Assembly (NCBI GenBank): GCA_004802705.1
Contig: SGPL01000322.1
Span: 1 to 39,358, forward strand
Source: Bondarzewia mesenterica
Taxonomy: Eukaryota; Basidiomycota; Agaricomycetes; Russulales; Bondarzewiaceae
Direction of reading: 5' to 3'
Length of the DNA: 39,358 nucleotides
A program made the position numbers and the translations under genes. Positions 23,208 through 34,562 of this stretch are shown here, piece by piece. The notes under the pieces were generated by a model. The model was not told where the DNA came from. It ran no database searches and saw nothing but the letters and a program-made list of their open reading frames with translations. Each line of letters starts with the position of its first letter. Position 1 is the first letter of the stretch.

Positions 23208-24706
23208 TTAGAGGAAATCCTCGGCCCTCGCCCTCTTCTTTCCCCTCGATTCCTCCTGCGATCCTTGGGCGACATCAGTCTTCGATTCAGAGGCAGATGA
23301 AAGCTGGCCCTTAGCGAAGTAATATTTTGGATGGATCGCGCGGACCTCATCCTGTGCATTGGAACATTAATGGTCAGAAATAAGTACAGGTTACCTTGGA
23401 CGGAAGCAAACGACTCACCGGAGAGAAATTAGGTTCAGGATATTTCAGCGCAGTGAGTTTCTTCGGTTCCGGGTTGATTTGAGCCAAGGATGGATTAGGC
23501 AGTGTCAACTTTGGAGGCGCCCTGGATGCAGCGGCAGTAAGAGTCCCGTGTGGCGGTGGGGAAGCACCTGTAACTGGGGCAGCAGCCGCTGGCGGCGGAT
23601 TGGGGGTAACGGAAGCAGATGGAGGCATCGGCGTGGCACCGGGGATGGAGGGCGGCGTTGACGTATTATGCGGGGGTTGAAATGGTGGGGAGGCACCAGG
23701 GGGGAACGAGGGAAAGCCAGGAGGTGGGACACGCATACCTGGAATTGGTGGAGGAAATCCTCCAGCAGGCATCATTCCCATGGGCGGTATCGGAGGGAAG
23801 CCCGGAGGCACTGGGAATCCAGGTGGCCTAGGAAAGACGTTGGCCGAGGCTGAACATAGTGAGCAATAAGAGATATGACGTACCCATGAGGCATGCCGGA
23901 TGCAGCAGGTGGAAAAGGAGGGAAAGGGAGCTGTCCTGGAGAAACGCCCGGAGGCGGTGGCATTCCAGGGAAGAATGGAGGCGCACCTTGAGGCATAACC
24001 GGGGGCATTGGAGGAACAGACATCGGGGAAGGCGCCGGAGGTGCAGCGTAGGCTTGGGGGGGAGCGCCATAAACAGCACCCTGACTCTCCATAGCGGCAG
24101 GCACAGCAGGAGCCTCACTGGCACCCATGAGCGCCTTGTGCGCTTCAAGCTGCGCCTTGAGCTCGTCTTCAGAAAGTGGCCGGTTCTCAATTTTGGGCCG
24201 CTTGGCCTGCGGTTGGCTAATGGACCCCGCACTTAAGCCTAACTCGATCTCCTTACGACGCTTGTAATCTGCCACGTCAGGAGCAGGAATGCCTTCCATC
24301 CCGAAGATTTCAACTTCATACCCGTCTCGTCCTGGTAACGCATTCTCAATTCGTGGCAGGCTAGTGCAGAGTCAGACAGAAATGATACATAGGATAGAAG
24401 ACTACGCACTTTTCTGGTTCAAGTTTGTGAACCTGTTGAATATGAACAGCCAATCCCCCGGCGGTGTTCAAGCGACGCGGACACATGTTACATTTGAAAT
24501 GTTTAGCCTTCTGATGCTGCATGAGAACTTAAAGTGGCTATCTTCAGCAGGATGCTTGTACGCATGCAAAGACCTCGCACCTTTCTCATCCTCAAACTCC
24601 CGCTCACAATACCAACACCAAGGGCGCAAAATCTATGATAAAATCAGCTGCGATACACAAAAGGGCTTTGAAAAGGACTGACCTGCTTATTCTTCTTCTT
24701 TGCCAT
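23208..24706 (-). CDS. ZNF207: BuGZ/ZNF207-type C2H2 zinc-finger protein
   Basis: The N-terminus [20 protein letters not shown] is the hallmark of the ZNF207/BuGZ family. Two C2H2 fingers follow (CWYC...HQKAKH and CNMC...HIQQVH), then [19 protein letters not shown], also family-diagnostic. The rest is a long Pro/Gly/Met-rich low-complexity tail, as in animal BuGZ, where it supports phase separation with microtubules and spindle matrix. The last exon reads [16 protein letters not shown] after [15 protein letters not shown], then a basic KKRARA tail that could act as a nuclear signal. All exons join in frame with introns of about 50-70 bases; the final stop is at 23208. Animal BuGZ stabilises Bub3 and binds spliceosome parts; which of these holds in fungi is open. 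It shares its promoter with the hydrolase gene. Confidence 0.87.
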
Positions 24707-25036
24707 GGTGTCTCTAACTCGTAGTAAGTGTTTGAGAGCAGAAACCGAGTGAAGTTTGCAAGCGTTGGGAACAATCGGAGTTCGAATACGGGTTGTCCAT
24801 GTTTGTAGAGGTATCTGGGGCCTTTCAGGGTCGCCCAAAGTCACCCTCGTGGAATATTTTATATGTTGACACTTTGATCGGCAAGCGAGATGAATCGGTA
24901 GCCCAGCCGAACTACAAAATTCTCCCTGCCATGGGGCAGCATGGGACCCGCATAAGCAACGTTGTTCATGGCCCGATAGCTCGAATCGACTGATCTCCTT
25001 CTACTCTTTTCTTGAACGCTCTCATAGTTATTCCAG
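24707..25036. promoter_or_regulatory. Divergent promoter shared by the BuGZ-like gene (-) and the hydrolase gene (+)
   Basis: Only 330 bases separate the two start codons, which face outwards. No clean TATA box or CT-rich tract stands out. A CT-rich patch at 24990-25005 precedes the hydrolase start. Confidence 0.6.
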
Positions 25037-26620
25037 ATGATAGGCAGGAGCATCCCAGAGCTCGTCTTCATCAGATTGTCTATCATTTCTTTACGTCTCA
25101 TCTTTCCCTTGAGCATCGTCTACCTTGCAGCAAGCTATCATGAGAGGAGATTGCTGTTGTCGCCCTATCTGGCGCTCTACGCCCTCACGGAGATTTTATT
25201 CTATACTTGCGTTTTCTTCCCGCGACGACTGCTCATGCAGAAGGTGGGCATGGATCAATGGTTTCATGCATAATTGTCTCATGAGTTTACGCAGGCAGCC
25301 CAGCATCCGTTCCGCATGTCACAGACAGAGAGAAGAGAGCTGTTTGACAAATGCGCAAAAATAATGTCTGCACGGTCGATGGAACGCTGGTTCTCTCAAA
25401 CATCTTCGCGAGTGACGCGAGACAATGTCACTGACTGGCTCCTTTGGGCCTTATTCTCCACTCATTCCGGAGAAATCCTCAATGAGTGGCAGGAGGAGCT
25501 GGATCATTATACCACTGTCTTCGCAGAGGTCCTTGGATATCCTCTTGAACGTGGAAGTAACACTGATTTAAAAACCATGAGGCTCACGTTAGATCCTGTA
25601 GTCATGATTCATCGACCGTTGCTCTGGTACATGGTATGTTCCTTGCTCAACCCTGCTGCATCTTCTGATGCCGTGCTCGTGCTAAGATTGTGGGCCTGGT
25701 CGATACTCTGACTTCCTATTCGCTATTTACCCACGGTTTCCAACACTTCAATACCCGGAAATGTTTCTCTGCCTTTCCTCCCCGTTCGATATTATCCTTA
25801 CTCTCGCGCACATCGATCGACCCTGATATCCCATATTGGTATCGCCCCCATCGTTCCGCGAGCAAATTGCCTATTCTTTTCATACATGGAATTGGGGTAC
25901 GTCGACCGATGCTCTGACTGCTAGTCTCGCCAATCAATACTCCAGATAGGGCTCTGGCCATACATATCGTTTCTCTCGGATGTCATTAAGCGGGACCCGG
26001 ACGTCGGTATCCTCGTCCTCGAAATTCTTCCCATCAGCATGCACATAACATCTCCCCCGATCGGCCGTAAAGCAATGTGCGCTGCAATTGAACGTATCAT
26101 GGACGCCCATTCCCTCCCCCGCGTCGTCGTGGCATCGCACTCATACGGTACGGTTGTAACCGCGCACCTTTATCATTCGCCAGAATTGTCCCCACGTATT
26201 GCAGCCACGCTCTTCGTCGATCCAATTCCCTTCCTCCTGCACCATCCATCAGTAGCGTACAACTTCGTCTACCGCGCTCCTCGCCAGGCAAATGAGTGGC
26301 AGCTCTGGTACTTCGCAAGTCGCGATCCCGACATCGCACACGCATTGGCCAGGCATTTCTTTTGGTTCGAAAATTTGCTTTGGAAAGAGGAGTTGCATGG
26401 TAGGAAGGTCGTGGTATCCTTGGCTGAGAATGATCAGATTGTAGATGCTGGCGAGGTGAGGAGGTATTTGACTGGGGAGGATGAATCCAAGGAAAGATGG
26501 ACCAAAGATGATCTAGAGGTCCTTTTCCATCCTTCTCTGGACCATGCATCAGTGTTTGATATACGAGAGCGGTGGATGGTACTTATCGAAGTGCTACACA
26601 GGCTTGTGGAAGATTCATAG
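25037..26620 (+). CDS. Membrane-anchored alpha/beta-hydrolase-fold protein
   Basis: Four exons (25037-25243, 25295-25633, 25687-25896, 25946-26620) join in phase and give 476 residues. The N-terminus contains hydrophobic segments (IISLRLIFPLSIVYLAASY and LLLSPYLALYALTEILFY), likely membrane helices. After a long charged linker come the fold landmarks: the oxyanion-side strand LPILFIHGIG, the nucleophile elbow ASHSYGTV (Ser in SHSYG), an acid segment SLAENDQIVDAGEV, and the His segment PSLDHASVF. Ser, Asp and His are therefore all present, so it is probably an active serine hydrolase (esterase or lipase type). Proteins with this layout are common in basidiomycetes and mostly uncharacterised; the substrate cannot be told. 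The start at 25037 is the first ATG after the CT patch. Confidence 0.82.
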
Positions 26621-27055
26621 ATGGATTGCGAACTTCAAGTGACTCAGCTTTTTCGATCGGCACTACATACCTTTTTCTTGGAATTATGTACTAGATTTCC
26701 TTTGCAATATCTGAATCACTGAGTCTACCTCTGATCTGATATTTATTCGTTATTCATACTTTCATACTGTGGTTGTAGTCTGGTAGTATGGCAAGTAAGT
26801 ACGTGCACGGTGCCGACATTGCCGAGTCAAACAAGCAACAATTGAGGATAAGGAATCGGTGCTGAGTAACTTCCTATAACGTCTCCCTTTTCCCTGTGTT
26901 CCCTTGAGCCATAGCTATAATCTAACCTGTTTGCCGTCTCTTCATTCACCATTGACACCCTCCGTGCATTGAATAGCTCCGGTTTATTGGCATTTAACCA
27001 TTGCCGGAGTCTCATTGTCCAGACTTCTCTCTGTCGCTCACGTTTCCACCCAAGG
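26621..27055. other. Intergenic: 3' end of the hydrolase gene, promoter of APN1
   Basis: There is no convincing gene. TATATT-like and AT-rich sequence occurs near 26735-26760, consistent with 3' end formation, and a CT-containing tract at 27025-27050 precedes the APN1 start. Confidence 0.5.
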
Positions 27056-28846
27056 ATGGTGTCCACGAGATCATCTGCACGGACAAAACCAGATGATAAC
27101 CCCAGGCCATCGAAGCGTGCAAAATCTCAGCCAGAGGAACCGGGCAAAGGTGCTTCATTTGCTTATTTTTTGTGTTCTGCATTTCGAGAGCATATATACG
27201 TCCACTTGTTCTCAAGATTCCGCAAAGGCAGTACCTGTTACTAAGTCTACATCAAAGAAAGGTAAGGATAGAGCAGAGCCATCGGAGAGCCTCGTGCATA
27301 GCCCGCAAGATTATCCTCAGCGCGCCAAGACGCCTTGGAAAGTCGGCGCCCATGTCTCTGCTGCAGGAGGGGTGGAGAATGCCATTTTGAACGCTGCGAG
27401 CCTAGGGTACGATCCCCTCATGTCTCCCTCGACATTTTGTATGATGGACTCTTACGTTCGATAGAGCGAATGCGTTCGCACTGTTTCTGAAGTCCCAGCG
27501 TAAGTGGACTGGCCCTCCGATGAGCGAGACTTCGGTATCCACTTTTCGTTCGCGACTTGCTGAATTCGACTATGCTCCTGAGCATATCCTTCCTCATGGA
27601 AGCTACTTGATGAACCTTGGTAACCCTGACGCGTAAGTTTGCCAGTCGGTGCGTAATGCATCGATAGTGACGGATAAACATGATCTAGCGAGAAGCGGGA
27701 GAAATCCTATCAGTGCTTCCTAGAAGAAATTAGACGTTGCGAACAGCTTAGTTTGCGATTGTACAACTTCCAGTAAGACCATCCTTTTTTGCACCTATCT
27801 TGTAGAAGCACATGTAAAGAACCCCTTCGCCCTAGTCCAGGATCGACTGTCGGCCAGGCTACAAAGGACGAATCCATCTCATTAATTGCGGAGGGCATCA
27901 ATCGCGCCCATAGGGAGACGAAGCAGGTCATCACGATCATCGAGAACATGGTTGCAGACCTCTGTTTTTATAGTATCTTAGATCGCTAATGATCAGTACA
28001 GGCCGGTGCAGGGAACGTTATCGGTGGAAAATTTGAAGAGATCGCGGGGATCATTGAGAGGGTGATGGACAAGGACCGTGTCGGGGTGTGTTTAGACACT
28101 TGTTGGTATTTTCCTTATCCTCTAAATTACTATATTGACCCACTTTTGTACCCTAGGCCATATGTTTGGGGCGGTAAGTCTGTCAATGGCTTCTTTATAG
28201 CTTGTCCCGAACTCGTTTCTAGGGGTACGACATACGCACGAAGGAACACTGGGAGTAGGTAAAATTTGGCCTGTTCTGTTAGTGCAGCCCTATTTTAACG
28301 TCAACGCTTCCACGGCAAACCGCAGATCTACTAGTAAGTTCCGCCCTCTGCTTGAGTGCCCCTTTGAACCACTAAAAAAAATTAAGTGGACCAGTTCGAC
28401 AAAGTCGTCGGTATCAAATACCTCCGCGGTATGCACCTCAACGACTCAAAAACACCGCTCGGTTCTAAAAAAGATCGACATGAAAATATTGGGCTGTGAG
28501 CCCGACCGTTTTTCCTGGAATATGTTATCGCCTAATACACTCATTCCTGCATCATCATAGTGGCGCACTGACCATCCATGCCTTCGCCCACATCCTCTCA
28601 GACAAGCGGACACAGGGTATCCCGCTTATTCTCGAAACACCCGCACACAGCGGAGTGGCGGTGTGGCGCGCCGAAATAGCAGCTTTGCACGAATTCGCTT
28701 TGGCGAATCCTGATTACTCGAAAGCGGAAAGGAATATCAGAGACACGGTGAAGGCTCATGGAAAGGCGAGTGATGAGAAGGCCAGCAGTAAGGCTGAAAG
28801 GAGAAAAGCCAAATGCGAAAAAGAGGACGGCGACGACTTGTGCTAA
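27056..28846 (+). CDS. APN1: AP endonuclease, endonuclease IV family
   Basis: The gene repairs abasic sites and blocked 3' ends in base excision repair, using a trinuclear zinc site. All nine metal-ligand positions known for endonuclease IV are visible in order: [45 protein letters not shown] and LETPAH. The N-terminus is basic and Ser/Thr-rich (PSKRAKSQ), fitting nuclear and possibly mitochondrial targeting, and the C-terminus ends in a Lys/Glu-rich tail. About nine introns are needed. One join uses a GTTGGT donor inside the Cys codon of LDTCH, and an 8-base microexon (28326-28333) lies between two introns. Exon phases match throughout, so the gene appears intact. It lies tail-to-tail with RPN6, 228 bases apart. 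Confidence 0.93.
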
Positions 28847-29074
28847 TGTGTTCCTTGCACTGTTCCGTTATGCATAACAAGATTTTCTTTTTGACCCTCA
28901 TCATGCGTTCCTTCCAACTGCTGACGGCGTCCCTACCATCTTTGGAGAGATGAACTCAACGCAGTAGCATAACTCCCTTCATTGAATTATTTTTCAACAT
29001 TTTTCGACATTTCGTAGAGAAACTGAGCTGGTAATATATAGACGAGTGAACAATCTGAATCACAATCCGTGTTG

Positions 29075-30961
29075 CTATGCTATCTTAACAGTCTAGAGGA
29101 GAGAAAACGAGATTGAGCACGACGTCGCGAGCACCAGAGCGGCGTAAGTTCCCAACAACAATAGGTATGCGCGGAAGCTAACCTTGGCATACAATGAATC
29201 GACGACCTTGCTGACCTGCTCCAAAGTTTCGATCGCAGCTCCATACGTGTTCTGGATGGCGGCCGCGAACATGAATATGAATAAGTTAAGAAAAAAAAAA
29301 CAAGGAAACCTACGTCAGCTTCTGGCTCGTCAAATACAATCAAGCAACCACGGCCCTGGTCTAGCACACCATGGAAAACCTTGTCCAAAATCATCTGAGA
29401 AAGTCTGTTGACATGCAATAAAGCAGGTGAACGTGGTTAGCGCTGCTACATAACGACGTACTAGACGTACTTAGCCTCAACAGCTTGCCGGCCCTGCCCA
29501 ACCTGTTGCGCGACAAATTCGATCTCAACGACGGAGTACGGTTCAACGATGCGCAAGAGGTTCTGCTCGAGTAATGTATCGTAAAGGGCTGCAAGATGCG
29601 AGCGAATTGTCGGATCTGAAGAAAGCTCTACGAATATAAATACCCAGCCATTGGTAAATGATATTGCATCCAAATACAACGGAAATGATACCTTCCCGGT
29701 AGTCGCGCAAAGCCTTCTCAAAGTCGGCAAGATTACGATTTTGATGTGCACGTGCGACAGCCCGCATGCTCTCGACGTCCCGGAGCTGCGCGTACTTCAG
29801 CGCAAGCTTGATGGAAAGAAGGGACGTCACATCTTCAGGCTGTACGGATGACAATAGTCAATACGGAAGAGCGGCGAGAGGAACATGACACGATATTGAG
29901 GTTAGCAGACGTACCAGATTCAACATAACCTTGCAGAGTAGCATGTACTTGAGAGCGCCAAGTGCTTTGGGATCATCCTGTGCACTCAAATTCTCAAAGG
30001 TCTCGAAGAAATAGGAGTACGCAGTCGTATAATCGCGGTCCTCGGCATGTAGGATACCGGAATGGAGGTCAAGAGCGGCTTGGAGGTATGGTGGGCAGTA
30101 GATAGAGTTGGCAGCGGTACGGGCGGAGGTGAGAGCGGCCTGATAACAATTACATGTTCAGATGCTAAGGAAAGCTGGCTGATTGTTGCCTACCTTGGCC
30201 TTAGCAAAATTGCCGATGCCTCGGTAGACGCGCGATTCCAACAAATGAACTTCTGTCAGAATCATCTTATCGTCTAGCCGCTTGAGTTCTTTCAGCAAGT
30301 TATCAATGAGTGCAAGAGCAGGCTTAAATTGCTGAATTTCGAGTTGGCTGTTGGCCGATAGATGTTTAGAGGTGTGAAAGCGGCCGTGATTTAGGTACTT
30401 ACATTCCAACGAGACGCGTTTCTAGACTTTGCTTCAAAAATATGCGCTTTTCTCGTTTTGCCCATTCAATGTTATCGTTCAGAACTGCTATCTGTATCTG
30501 ATGGCTGTCTGGGATGGCACTGAAGAAGTCGAGCAAGGTGCGGACTATATGAATCAAGATGGTTAGGTGTGGAAGGCAAGATACACATCAGATCAATTTC
30601 GCATGATGGAATGGGCAGTCAAGCGCACTCAGTTTAGCAGTCTTGGCTTTTGCTGTTGAGGACATGAACGATCGGGAGAGCGTGATGACTTCGGCCAAGC
30701 CTTGTGCATTTCTAGACTTAAAGTAAGAACATGAGAAAGAGAATACAACACGGCAACATACTGCTGATCTCGGTACAGTTCACCAAGCTTGACCAGGGCC
30801 GTCTCTTGGTCTCGCAGGGACTGCTCTCGTTCCTCTGCAACGTCTTGTGAAGTGGAAGAAGCAGTAGCGGTAAGGATATCTTTGTAAATTGCCTGTGCGT
30901 GGCTTGGGTTTGTTGATACAACCGATTGCGCTTCCGCGAGGAGATCTGAGGTACTAGCCAT
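29075..30961 (-). CDS. RPN6: 26S proteasome regulatory lid subunit RPN6 (PSMD11)
   Basis: RPN6 clamps the proteasome lid to the 20S core and base; it carries TPR-like helices and a C-terminal PCI domain. The sequence shows [87 protein letters not shown], then PCI-region segments ([18 protein letters not shown] and [14 protein letters not shown]), ending VVDSLYAK plus a short final exon TVKIA. Exon joins checked are in phase, including CAG/CA-AAT near 30770 and the last intron that places the stop at 29075. The protein should be near 420 residues, normal for the family. No frameshift was found. It is divergently transcribed with RPN7. Confidence 0.93.
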
Positions 30962-31148
30962 GATGGAAAAGAGTTGAACGTCGAGGACGCGTTGTGTTGC
31001 AATGGCCTGTCTCAAGAATGAAGGGTGACGCGTCCGAGACCTGGGGCTAGGATTAAGGTTTATTCATCACGTGCGCTGTATCTGTCACATCGTCACGCAT
31101 CATGTACACTGCACTGACGCGTCGCGTCGGTTCCCGTCGAACACTACC
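30962..31148. promoter_or_regulatory. Bidirectional promoter of RPN6 and RPN7 with ACGCGT and CACGTG boxes
   Basis: Only 187 bases separate the two start codons. The stretch contains ACGCGT at 30987-30992, 31028-31033 and 31117-31122; the last two lie within the identical nonamer TGACGCGTC (31026-31034 and 31115-31123). A CACGTG E-box sits at 31068-31073, near the middle. The yeast proteasome control element (GGTGGCAAA) is not seen. The binding factors are unknown; ACGCGT is the MBF/MCB core in ascomycete yeasts and CACGTG is a bHLH target. Confidence 0.7.
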
Positions 31149-32533
31149 ATGGCAGAAGATATCGTCCTCCCTATCCCAAATCTATCCCTCTCGCAGCATT
31201 TTTTTACTCTCCTTCAACCCTCTCTATCCCATCTTCACGAACATGCCCGGCATTCGCTCTTGACTGGCATTCAGGCTGACCAGATGGCGCCGTACTACCG
31301 CCTAGTCGCATCTAGCAATGCTTTACCCCTTGACCAACCCTTACTCGAGAAGATGGAGAAAGATAATGCGGAGGAGATTGAACGGTTAGATCAGAGGCTG
31401 AAGGAAGCACAGGAAACGGAGGGGGAGAGTGATATTGCAGATGCTCAACGGGCGAAGGCTACTTATTTGACAAGAATCGGGGAGAAGGTACGTTTGCCAT
31501 CAATATAAACAAGAACCATTTCCTCAAAACTACTAGGATAAAGCTGTTGAGTCACAAGAGCTCGCACTGGAAAAGACGCCTGGGTTGGGCTCACGAATCG
31601 ACATCGTCCTCACCCTCGTTCGCATCGGTTTCTTCTTTGGTGACAATCAACTCATCACCACCAATCTATCTAAAGCAGAAGAACTGGTTGATAAGGGAGG
31701 AGACTGGGATCGTCGCAACCGCCTTAAAGTCTATCGGGGCCTTCACCTTCTCTCCGTCCGTCAATTCAAATCCGGCGCCGATCTCTTCATCGATGCTTTG
31801 TCCACATTCACCGCGACAGAGCTCATTTCTTATGAAGATTTTGTTGCATTGACGGTCATTTCAGGAACGCTTACGCTTAACAGGGTGGATCTCAAGAAAA
31901 AGGTATGACCGTGTCTCGTCGGCTCTTCATCTACTAATGTTTATGCTTGCAGATCATCACAGCGCCGGAAGTCACCCAACTGCTCCCTGATCTACCAACT
32001 CTAGCAGATTTGACCAAGAGTCTGTATGATTGCCACTACGACAAGTTCTTTGTTGCTCTTGGTACGTTATGAAACCTTTCTACCATCCCCACAGAGCATC
32101 GCCTGATCACCTCTTTAGCCACACTCGAGCAAACAAATCTCCTGCCATCCCGACTGCTCGCCCCTCACACCCGCTATTATGTGCGAGAAATGCGCATTCT
32201 CGCGTATACTCAACTCCTCGAATCCTACCGCTCCCTCACTCTGGAAAGTCTCAGCGCTGCGTTTGGCGTCAGCGTTGAATTTGTCGACAAGTATGTTTCT
32301 TCCATTCCTATGTATTGTGCTCCCATTCTCTAAAATTTGACCCTTTGTCTTCCGTTGCAGTGAGCTTTCACGGTTTATTGCCTCGGGTCGCCTTCACGCA
32401 ACAATTGACAAAAGTGCACGGAATCGTCGAGACAAACCGACCCGCAATCAAGAACGCGCAGTGTGAGACTGTCGTGCGGAAGGGTGATATCCTGCTCAAC
32501 AATGTCCAGCGGTTGAGCAAGGTGCTGTATTAG
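31149..32533 (+). CDS. RPN7: 26S proteasome regulatory lid subunit RPN7 (PSMD6), one apparent frameshift
   Basis: Exons 31149-31487, 31537-31902, 31953-32061, 32119-32290 and 32361-32533 are in phase. The sequence follows RPN7: an N-terminal helical part (MAPYYRLVA), a TPR-like region with [18 protein letters not shown] and [20 protein letters not shown], and a PCI domain with [45 protein letters not shown] (quoted slightly long) and the ending VQRLSKVLY. In the last exon an AAAA run (32410-32413) puts the reading one base out, causing an early TGA at 32464. One base fewer there would keep the conserved HGIVETNRP...VQRLSKVLY tail in frame. Because the subunit is essential in yeast, an assembly indel is more likely than true loss. 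Confidence 0.92.
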
Positions 32534-33470
32534 CCTTACTTCTTGACTGGCTGCGACAGGTGTTGCAGGACGCGTGTTTATGAATGTAGCATATCTTCCT
32601 TTTTCTTCTCTAATCATTGCCATATTCGTAAGTGTATCTGCGACAGGTAGCCCGATACTTGCAGCTTGGGTGCTCGGTGGACGCAGTCGAATTGGTCGTC
32701 CGGTCGGACATTAATAAGTAAACGATGACGGCCTGAAGCTGAAGGCTTCAGTGAATGCATAACGCAATGCGATGATGACTCTCCGAGTCGGATGACCACA
32801 CAACAACCATTGGATTACAGCCACGCGCAGCAGTGACCGCGCCCGGAAAGCCTTGCGTCTTGTACTAAATAAACGAATGCCGAAGTGGACGCGCAACATG
32901 CGATCGACGCTACCTATATTCAAATTGTAGCGTCCATAGCGTCCACGACTATCCGGGTTGGACGAGGTTGGACGACTCAAATTAGTCGGCATGAGACACA
33001 GAAATTGCATAATGATATAACTTGCTTTCCTGGCATGAGATCAGCCGACGCAGAAATAAACTTAACCAGGAGGGTCTTGACGGTGCCGATCTCATCATTA
33101 TTCAAAAGGTTGGCGGCGAAAACGCAGAGCTTGCTAGGAGATCATTTGCCTCTATCGAAACGATTAGCACCCTCCGGTAATTGGGCGCGATAGCGGTCGC
33201 CAAAACAGTCATTTCTGCAAGACATTGGCACCAAATTGCGAAGGCAGATGTCAACGTGTTCGAAATCCAAATGGGACAGTCACATCGATGGAGACGCTGA
33301 ATGCAAGGCAATATGGGGAAATGGCGAGACTCCTTGAGGCGTGCGCGACACAAGCTGAGTAGATTATGTACAGTCATCTGAATGTTAATCATACACATGA
33401 GAGTGAGAAATATCACAAAGACGAACGACATTATGAAGGGTACAACCAGATTGTGTGCCATTCTTCCGTA
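32534..33470. other. Tail-to-tail intergenic region
   Basis: No supported gene. A short direct repeat GGTTGGACGA occurs twice at about 32957-32977. Open frames overlap on both strands without domains. The region presumably carries the 3' ends of RPN7 and of the reductase-like gene. Confidence 0.5.
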
Positions 33471-34450
33471 TTAGTAGGCCACGCTGATCCCTTTGCCTTC
33501 CCATTTCGACCACTCCTCCCCGAGCACTCTCTCCGTTATGAGGTGAGCTACATCCTTCCTGCTCACCGTATACCCACCTTTGACAGCTAGATCCCCTTCC
33601 ATTCTCACCCTATACTCTTCGCCGCCTTTGTCCGCTCTACAGTCCCCATCTGTCAGTAACGCGGGCCTCACGACAACGACGCTCTTCAGTTCGCCCCTCT
33701 GTGCCAGCCCTTCAGTCTTCTCCCATCCGTCGGGTAAGATCTTTTGCACGGGTTCGTTGACGCCCATGCAATAAGCGAGTACGCGCTCTGCGCCGCGTTT
33801 GTCTTCGTGAGCAGACTTGAGGAAGATATATAGGAGGCGGACTGCGAGGGGTAGGGTTGCATACGCTGTTGGTGTCAAGCCTGTCGAGGTTACAGCTACA
33901 ATACGCGGATAGGGATGGGCCTTTGGAACAGTGGAGAGCGCGTTGAGTATAGAGCGCGAGCATAGATCTGGCGGATTGAGCACGAAGCCTTGAGTGAGAT
34001 GGAAGGACGGCGTTCCTCCTATTCGAAACGATGCAAAGTGAGACTAGATATCTCTACATAGGCAAGCTGGCTGAGCTCGCGAGGGAAGACTTGCCGACTG
34101 TGAAGAGCAGAACGTCGACTGGGCAATTATGAGATGTCGCATCTGCAGCATCGCCATCTTCCGGTTCGGACGCAATTGTCCAACCGTGCTCCACCTCAGC
34201 CCTGCTCAGCGCATCGCCCTTGACGAGTCGTGCCTTTCCTTTCTTCACATATTCTTGTATCGTCTGGTCTGCGTCGAACACTGCAGGATGCCGCAGAAGA
34301 AACGTCACGATAGCACCTTTTTCTACGAAGTGACAGGCCATTGGCCTGTGAACGGCGATCGTATTATGAGAAGTTGTTGAACGTACTGAGAAGACGCAGG
34401 CTGGCGTAGTACCCAATGTTACGGGAGCCTCCGATCGTGTACACTTTCAT
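33471..34450 (-). CDS. NAD(P)-binding Rossmann-fold protein (atypical SDR / NmrA-like)
   Basis: Exons 34450-34387, 34322-34095 and 34018-33471 join in frame and give 279 residues. The N-terminus has a Rossmann nucleotide-binding pattern, YTIGGSRNIGYYASLRLL, with a GGSxNIG glycine motif. A strand KGAIVTFLLRHP follows, where an Arg often selects NADP. Later come VDVLLFTVGG (strand 4), IVAVTSTG (strand 5 with the Ser-Thr pair) and SVVVVRPALLTDG (strand 6). The classical YxxxK is not evident, so this is an atypical SDR, possibly a redox sensor or reductase. Intron 2 must be GC-AG (GCAAGT donor at 34094): reading frame and conserved Gly support it. The substrate is unknown. Confidence 0.8.
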
Positions 34451-34562
34451 GATCTGATGCCTTAGGTCGCAAGTTGTTCAGGAGGAGAGCGGGAAGTGTA
34501 AGGATTATACAAGACAAAGTATGATTGATGGAAATATCCCTCTATGTCCCCCTGTCTGAAGG

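Noticed and set aside
30062..30277. Plus-strand open frame opposite RPN6
   Set aside because: It is antisense to conserved RPN6 coding exons and has no family features.
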